Notes under the pieces: model-generated
Told to the model about the DNA's origin: nothing
The model's input: the letters and a program-made list of their open reading frames with translations, nothing else
The model's database searches: none
Origin: an uncultured Bacillaceae bacterium
GTDB lineage: Bacteria > Bacillota > Bacilli > Caldalkalibacillales > Caldalkalibacillaceae
Assembly (NCBI GenBank): GCA_937967685.1
Contig: CALBTX010000041.1
Coordinates: 1 to 10,128 of the forward strand
Direction: 5' to 3'
DNA: 10,128 nt
In this document: positions 6,227-10,128 of the stretch, piece by piece
Numbering within the stretch: position 1 is the first letter of the stretch
Layout of the letters: each line of letters opens with the position of its first letter
Translations under genes and position numbers: made by a program

Positions 6227-6847
6227 CTAAGAGATTTGACTGAGAATGAATGCCGTTTGTTTTTCAATAAATTCTTCCAGCGTAAACGATTTGGTTAATG
6301 CCCAGCGCCTGAAAGCCCACATTTCTCCCAAAACCATAATATTTTGGGCGATCAATTTCACGTCTTGCGGTTCAAGGCGTATACTGCCATCTTCAATGCC
6401 TTTTTTGAGGATGGTTTCAAAGATTTCGGTCATCTGCACCTCCCTGTTCAAGACGTAAGACAACGTCTCTTTGGGGAGAGATTTGGCCTCCTGATAAATC
6501 AGCAGAACCCGGTCCTGCATTTCATCCATCAATCTGAAAAAACGATGCATGGCGATCTTTAATGATTCTCTTCCGGTCGGCTTTTCCTCAACTGCCTGGC
6601 GGAGGCGTTCTTCCAGTTCCTGATGAATGGCGTCGCATACAAGATAGAGCACATCTTCTTTAGACCGAATATATTCATACAGCGTGCCAATGCTAAATCC
6701 GGCTTTTGCGGCAATTTCTCTCGTTGTCGTCTTGTAAAACCCTTTCTCAATAAACAAGGTGACAGCGGCTTCGATCATTTGGTCCCTGCGCTGTTTGATC
6801 AAGTTCTGATCTTTGACTAACGAAGGGATCGTTTTCCTTCTTTCCAT
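6227..6847 (-). CDS. TetR/AcrR-family transcriptional regulator, probably of the acyl-CoA operon
   Basis: The product has 206 residues, typical of TetR-family repressors. The N-terminal DNA-binding domain spans about 18-66, with the helix-turn-helix at about 42-61 (TREIAAKAGFSIGTLYEYI) followed by SKEDVL. The C-terminal part, helical and hydrophobic, would bind a ligand and dimerise. It is the last gene of the acyl-CoA dehydrogenase operon, 18 bases after acdA, so a role as an acyl-CoA-responsive repressor is likely but inferred. It is clearly diverged from B. subtilis FadR (YsiA), so that name is not used. The ATG at 6845-6847 is preferred: it follows AAGGAAGTGA, nine of ten matches to the full anti-16S sequence. 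An in-frame GTG at 6857-6859 lies inside that ribosome site. Confidence 0.88.
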   Translation of the reverse strand: MERRKTIPSLVKDQNLIKQRRDQMIEAAVTLFIEKGFYKTTTREIAAKAGFSIGTLYEYIRSKEDVLYLVCDAIHQELEERLRQAVEEKPTGRESLKIAMHRFFRLMDEMQDRVLLIYQEAKSLPKETLSYVLNREVQMTEIFETILKKGIEDGSIRLEPQDVKLIAQNIMVLGEMWAFRRWALTKSFTLEEFIEKQTAFILSQIS

Positions 6848-6865
6848 CGTCTTCGTCACTTCCTT

Positions 6866-8008
6866 CTATGGCTGCAGTAAATATTTAGCGATCACTAATC
6901 TTTGAATTTCGTTCGTTCCTTCGTAAATTTGCGTGATTTTCGCATCGCGCATATAACGTTCCACCGGGTAATCTTTCGTATAACCGTAACCGCCGAAAAT
7001 TTGCACGGCGTTCGTCGTCACTTCCATCGCCATATCTCCCGCATACAGCTTGGACATGGCCGACTGCATGCCGTAGGGCTTTCCTTCACTTTCCAACCAA
7101 GCCGCCCGATAGGTCAGCCATCTAGCCGCTTCCACCTTGGCCGCCATATCCGCCAGCATGAATCGAATGGCTTGCTGTTCACCGATCGGCTTGCCAAACT
7201 GCCGGCGTTCCCTGGCGTAAGCAAGCGCATGGTCCAACGCTCCCTGCGCAATGCCGACCGCTTGGGCGGCGATGCCGTTGCGTCCCCCGTCCAATGTTTT
7301 CATGGCAATGGAAAATCCTTCGCCTTCCTCTCCCAGACGGTTCTTCAGGGGGACACGGACTTGATCAAAAATAATCTCTGTCGTCGGGGAAGAACGGATG
7401 CCCAGCTTTTTTTCTTTTTTGCCGAAAGAAAAACCTTCCATTCCTTTTTCAACGATAAAAGCGGTACAACCCCGATGCTTTTTTTCGGGGTCTGTCAGGG
7501 CAAAGACGATGTATATCTCCGCTTCTCCCCCGTTGGTAATAAAATTTTTGCGGCCGTTTAAAACATAATGGTCGCCCTGTCTGACCGCCGTCGTTTTCAT
7601 CGCCGCCGCATCAGATCCCGAACCGGGTTCGGTTAAGGCATAGGCGCCCAGTTTTTTGCCTTCAGCCAGCGGTTGTAAAAACGCTCTTTTTTGTTCTTCC
7701 GTACCGAAAGCATATATGGGCCAGCTGGCCAGAGAGACATGGGCAGACAAGGTCACTCCGGTGGAAGCACACACTCGGGACAGTTCTTCAACGGCGATGA
7801 CATAGCTAACGTAATCTGCGCCGATGCCGCCATACTTTTCTTCCCAGGGGATACCCGCGAGTCCCAGGGCGGCCATCTGTTCAAAATGAGAGCGGTCAAA
7901 ACGCTCCGCTTCATCCCGTTCGGCTGCAGTGGGTGCAATTTCATTTTCAGCGAAGTCCCGCACCGTTTGACGGATCAGTTCCTGTTCTTGGCTTAAGCTG
8001 AGATTCAT
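6866..8008 (-). CDS. acdA: Acyl-CoA dehydrogenase (AcdA type)
   Basis: This FAD enzyme oxidises acyl-CoA to trans-2-enoyl-CoA, the first step of beta-oxidation or of branched-chain amino acid breakdown. The 380-residue product has normal length. Seen are the flavin-contact segment ALTEPGSGSDA (124-134), NGRKNFITNG (151-160), RERRQFGKPIGEQQ (266-279), QIFGGYGYT (336-344), and the catalytic base E363 in IYEGTNEIQR. This position corresponds to the short-chain/butyryl enzymes rather than the isovaleryl type. Substrate length cannot be set from sequence. The ATG follows AAGGGGGAT, and the gene begins 12 bases after the previous dehydrogenase. B. subtilis acdA is at the same side of rpoE. Confidence 0.94.
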   Translation of the reverse strand: MNLSLSQEQELIRQTVRDFAENEIAPTAAERDEAERFDRSHFEQMAALGLAGIPWEEKYGGIGADYVSYVIAVEELSRVCASTGVTLSAHVSLASWPIYAFGTEEQKRAFLQPLAEGKKLGAYALTEPGSGSDAAAMKTTAVRQGDHYVLNGRKNFITNGGEAEIYIVFALTDPEKKHRGCTAFIVEKGMEGFSFGKKEKKLGIRSSPTTEIIFDQVRVPLKNRLGEEGEGFSIAMKTLDGGRNGIAAQAVGIAQGALDHALAYARERRQFGKPIGEQQAIRFMLADMAAKVEAARWLTYRAAWLESEGKPYGMQSAMSKLYAGDMAMEVTTNAVQIFGGYGYTKDYPVERYMRDAKITQIYEGTNEIQRLVIAKYLLQP

Positions 8009-8020
8009 CTTTTATCCCCC

Positions 8021-9157
8021 TTAAGACAACAAATGCTTGCTGATCAGTTTGCGTTGAATTTGATTGGTTCCCTCGTATATTTGTGTCACTTTGGCATCCC
8101 GAAAAAAGCGTTCCAGCGGGTATTCTCGTGTATACCCGTCACTGCCAAACATTTGCACGGCTTCGCTCGTCACTTCCATGGCCATATCGGAGGCCATCAT
8201 TTTGGCCATGGACGATTCGCGGCCACAGGGCTGCCCCCGGTTCCACAAGTCCGCCGCCCGGTATGTTAACCATTTGGCCGCTTCCAAACGGGTGGCCATG
8301 TCGGCCAATTTCAAGGCCGTCCCTTGCCGGGAACCGTTGCGGTCAAGTGTCGGCGCCAGCTTGACCCTTTGGATACAGCACTCCAGCGCTGCTTCGGCAA
8401 GACCTATGCTTTGAGCGGCGATACCAATGCGGCCCACTTCTAAATTGGACATCGCTATCGTAAAACCCATCCCTTCTGTTCCAAGTAAATTTGCTTCGGG
8501 CACTCGTGCCTGCTCGAAAATGATTTCCGTCGTACTCGAACCGTGTAATCCCATTTTGCCTTCTTTTTTGCCAATTTTTAAGCCGGGCGTGTCTTTTTCG
8601 ACAATAAAGGCGCTGATCCCTTTCGTTCCCTGTTCGGGATCGGTCACCGCAAAAGTAATATACGTGTCCGCTTCCCCGCCGTTGGTCACGAACAGTTTCG
8701 AACCGTTTAGGACATACATATCCCCTTCTTTTGCGGCCGTTGTGCGAATGGCCGCCGCATCCGAACCGGCCTGGGCTTCGGTCAGGGCAAAAGCCCCCAA
8801 ATATTTTCCTGCCGCCAGCTTGGGCAAGTAGTGCTGCTTCTGCCGCTCAGAGCCGAAATATAAAATCGGATACGTTCCCACAGAAGTGTGTACGGAAAGG
8901 ATCACGCCCACCGCCGCACTGACCCGGGATAATTCCTGAATGGCAATGATATACGCTATAAAATCCGCGCCCCGGCCTCCCCATTTTTTCTCCAGCGGAA
9001 TTCCCATTAAACCGAGCTTTCCCATTTTGGTCACGATGTCCCTCGGAAAAAGATCGGTTTCATCCATTTGTTTCACCCGAGGAGCGATCTCTTTTTCAGC
9101 AAAGCACCGCACCAACTTGCGCATCATCTGCTGTTCGTCTGTCCATTGGAAATCCAT
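8021..9157 (-). CDS. Acyl-CoA dehydrogenase (MmgC-like) with an anomalous internal block
   Basis: A second acyl-CoA dehydrogenase of 378 residues, about half-identical in appearance to its neighbour. Conserved parts: FALTEAQAGSDAAA (123-136), NGSKLFVTNGG (151-161), MFGSDGYTREYP (336-347) and the catalytic base E362 in IYEGTNQIQR. Residues about 261-278 are unlike the family: where AcdA reads ARERRQFGKPIGEQQ, this protein has CIQRVKLAPTLDRNGSRQ. The ERxQFG contact to the flavin of the partner subunit is missing, and the protein is one residue shorter here. The frame stays open on both sides, so it is annotated intact, but activity is uncertain. The ATG follows AGGAGG by 5 bases. It resembles B. 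subtilis MmgC and lies between mmgB-like and acdA genes. Confidence 0.9.
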   Translation of the reverse strand: MDFQWTDEQQMMRKLVRCFAEKEIAPRVKQMDETDLFPRDIVTKMGKLGLMGIPLEKKWGGRGADFIAYIIAIQELSRVSAAVGVILSVHTSVGTYPILYFGSERQKQHYLPKLAAGKYLGAFALTEAQAGSDAAAIRTTAAKEGDMYVLNGSKLFVTNGGEADTYITFAVTDPEQGTKGISAFIVEKDTPGLKIGKKEGKMGLHGSSTTEIIFEQARVPEANLLGTEGMGFTIAMSNLEVGRIGIAAQSIGLAEAALECCIQRVKLAPTLDRNGSRQGTALKLADMATRLEAAKWLTYRAADLWNRGQPCGRESSMAKMMASDMAMEVTSEAVQMFGSDGYTREYPLERFFRDAKVTQIYEGTNQIQRKLISKHLLS

Positions 9158-9178
9158 GCTGGCCTCCTGGATTCACCG

Positions 9179-10042
9179 TCAACGGGCCGAATGATATGCG
9201 AAAAATCCGCGCCCTGTTTTTTTGCCCAGCCATCCGGCTTTGACATATTTGCGCAACAAGGGACATGGCCGGTATTTGTCATCTCCAAATCCTTCATGAA
9301 GCGTTTCCATGATGGCCAAACACGTATCCAAACCGATGAAATCCGCGAGGGTCAACGGCCCCATCGGATGGTTCATGCCCAGGGTCATCACTTTGTCGAC
9401 CGCTTCCGGAGATGCCACCCCTTCGTAAACGGCATATATCGCTTCATTAATCATCGGCATTAACACACGGTTGGAAACAAATCCGGGAAAGTCGTTCACC
9501 TCCACCGCAGTTTTGCCCAATTGTCCGGCAAAATCATAGACGCTCCGGTACACTTCTTCCGAAGTCGCTAAGCCGCGGATAATCTCCACTAATTTCATCA
9601 CCGGGACCGGATGCATAAAATGCATGCCGATCACTTGCTGCGGCCGTTTCGTGGACGCGGCGATTTCCGTGATCGGTAAAGAAGACGTGTTTGTCGCCAA
9701 AATCGTCTCTTCAGGCGTGATGTCGTCCAAACGGGCAAAAATATTTTTCTTCACTTCCATATTTTCGGCGGCCGCTTCAATGACCAGATCGACTTCGGCC
9801 GCTTCGCTCACATCGGTCGTCGTCCGTATGCGCAGCATGGTGGCTTCCATTTCATCTTCGTCTAATTGCTGTTTCTGCACGAGGCGGAAAAGGCGATCCT
9901 GGATTTTTTTCATGCCGCGGTTCAAAAAATCATCTTTAATATCTTGCATGATCACCCTTCGACCTGACTGAGCGATCACTTGGGCAATACCCGCACCCAT
10001 TTGTCCCGCCCCAACAACCATCACTTGATGGATGGAAGGCAT
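9179..10042 (-). CDS. mmgB: 3-hydroxyacyl-CoA (3-hydroxybutyryl-CoA) dehydrogenase
   Basis: This enzyme oxidises 3-hydroxyacyl-CoA to 3-ketoacyl-CoA, the third step of beta-oxidation; hbd-type enzymes also run in reverse from acetoacetyl-CoA. The 287-residue product has a Rossmann domain with GAGQMG at 11-16 and acidic D34 after the second strand, which fits NAD rather than NADP. Catalytic residues seen are S120 (TNTSS), H141 (GMHFMHPVPVMKLVE), E153 and N191 (FVSNRVL). The C-terminal dimer domain ends with GWLGKKTGRGFFAY. The ATG has AAGGAGG at 7 bases, a strong site fitting the first gene of an operon. A thiolase gene often lies upstream in related loci, but would be outside the window. Confidence 0.95.
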   Translation of the reverse strand: MPSIHQVMVVGAGQMGAGIAQVIAQSGRRVIMQDIKDDFLNRGMKKIQDRLFRLVQKQQLDEDEMEATMLRIRTTTDVSEAAEVDLVIEAAAENMEVKKNIFARLDDITPEETILATNTSSLPITEIAASTKRPQQVIGMHFMHPVPVMKLVEIIRGLATSEEVYRSVYDFAGQLGKTAVEVNDFPGFVSNRVLMPMINEAIYAVYEGVASPEAVDKVMTLGMNHPMGPLTLADFIGLDTCLAIMETLHEGFGDDKYRPCPLLRKYVKAGWLGKKTGRGFFAYHSAR

Positions 10043-10059
10043 ATGACAACCTCCTTAAG

Positions 10060-10088
10060 CGTTTGATTTATTCGGTATATGTCAAACG
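10060..10088. promoter_or_regulatory. Inverted repeat upstream of the acyl-CoA operon, possible operator
   Basis: CGTTTGA (10060-10066) and TCAAACG (10082-10088) form a perfect 7-bp inverted repeat with a 15-base spacer, ending 18 bases before the mmgB start. On the minus strand the upstream arm contains TTGACA (10085-10080), a perfect -35 hexamer, but no -10 follows at 16-19 bases. It could be the binding site of the TetR protein encoded at the end of the operon. The spacer is long for that family, and the assignment is inference only. Confidence 0.35.
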
Positions 10089-10098
10089 TGCAAAACAA

Positions 10099-10128
10099 TG
10101 ATAAACAGGGAAAACCGTGATAAACAGG
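10099..10128. repeat. Pair of 11-bp direct repeats at the right edge
   Basis: TGATAAACAGG occurs at 10099-10109 and again at 10118-10128, 19 bases apart, the second copy ending exactly at the window edge. More copies could follow outside. The repeats lie upstream of the mmgB gene and could be binding sites for a regulator or just intergenic sequence. Confidence 0.5.

Noticed and set aside
6857..6859. GTG start for the TetR gene
   Set aside because: It lies inside the near-perfect ribosome binding sequence AAGGAAGTGA that serves the ATG four codons later.
6902..7561. Long plus-strand reading frame (219 codons) opposite acdA
   Set aside because: It is antisense to a well-conserved dehydrogenase, its product has no recognisable domain, and it is explained by codon bias of the real gene on the other strand. 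The same holds for the other plus-strand frames across the window.
10099..10128. Direct repeats as the edge of a CRISPR array
   Set aside because: The repeats are only 11 bases with an 8-base gap, too short for repeat and spacer units.
10043..10128. Carbon catabolite (cre) site upstream of mmgB
   Set aside because: No segment in this stretch fits the cre consensus spacing; the closest, near 10110-10123, lacks the TG half.

Overview
The window looks like chromosomal DNA of an endospore-forming member of the Bacillales (Firmicutes). Three things support this: a Spo0F response regulator, an RNA polymerase delta subunit (RpoE), and a gene order very close to the rpoE-pyrG-spo0F-fba-tal-murA2 region of Bacillus subtilis. 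All ten recognisable genes lie on the minus strand, so transcription runs from high to low coordinates. No RNA genes, CRISPR array or intact mobile element were seen. Species cannot be fixed from this window.

Right part (10128 to 6227): a compact operon of fatty-acid or branched-chain acyl-CoA oxidation. It reads 3-hydroxyacyl-CoA dehydrogenase (mmgB/hbd type), two acyl-CoA dehydrogenases and a TetR-family regulator, with gaps of only 12-21 bases. The regulator has no obvious promoter of its own and is probably co-transcribed with the enzymes it may control. An inverted repeat and a pair of direct repeats lie upstream of the first gene. The second dehydrogenase (8021-9157) has a strikingly diverged internal block where its neighbour carries a conserved cofactor-contact motif.

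Middle (6226 to 3728): rpoE (delta factor), then pyrG (CTP synthase). Between them sits a very clear sigma-A promoter whose predicted transcript starts with GGGC, followed by a leader with an intrinsic terminator. This is the layout of the B. subtilis pyrG attenuator, which senses CTP by reiterative G addition at the transcript start.

Left-middle (3727 to 1719): spo0F (phosphorelay), fba (class II fructose-bisphosphate aldolase) and a TalC-type transaldolase. spo0F follows pyrG directly; the ywjG gene found between them in B. subtilis is absent. A textbook sigma-H promoter overlaps the pyrG stop codon and would give stationary-phase spo0F expression. fba has its own extended -10 promoter, and tal follows fba by 13 bases.

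Left end (1718 to 1): a second-type MurA (peptidoglycan synthesis), then about 360 bases without a gene. In B. subtilis glpX and rho would follow. Here there is a large nested inverted repeat right after murA and an AT-rich tandem repeat at the window edge, so the locus is interrupted or at least spaced differently.

The most noteworthy items are the regulatory architecture (CTP attenuator, sigma-H promoter inside the upstream gene's end), the anomalous block in the second acyl-CoA dehydrogenase, and the unexplained structured and repetitive stretch downstream of murA. I see no convincing evidence of a wholly new system.
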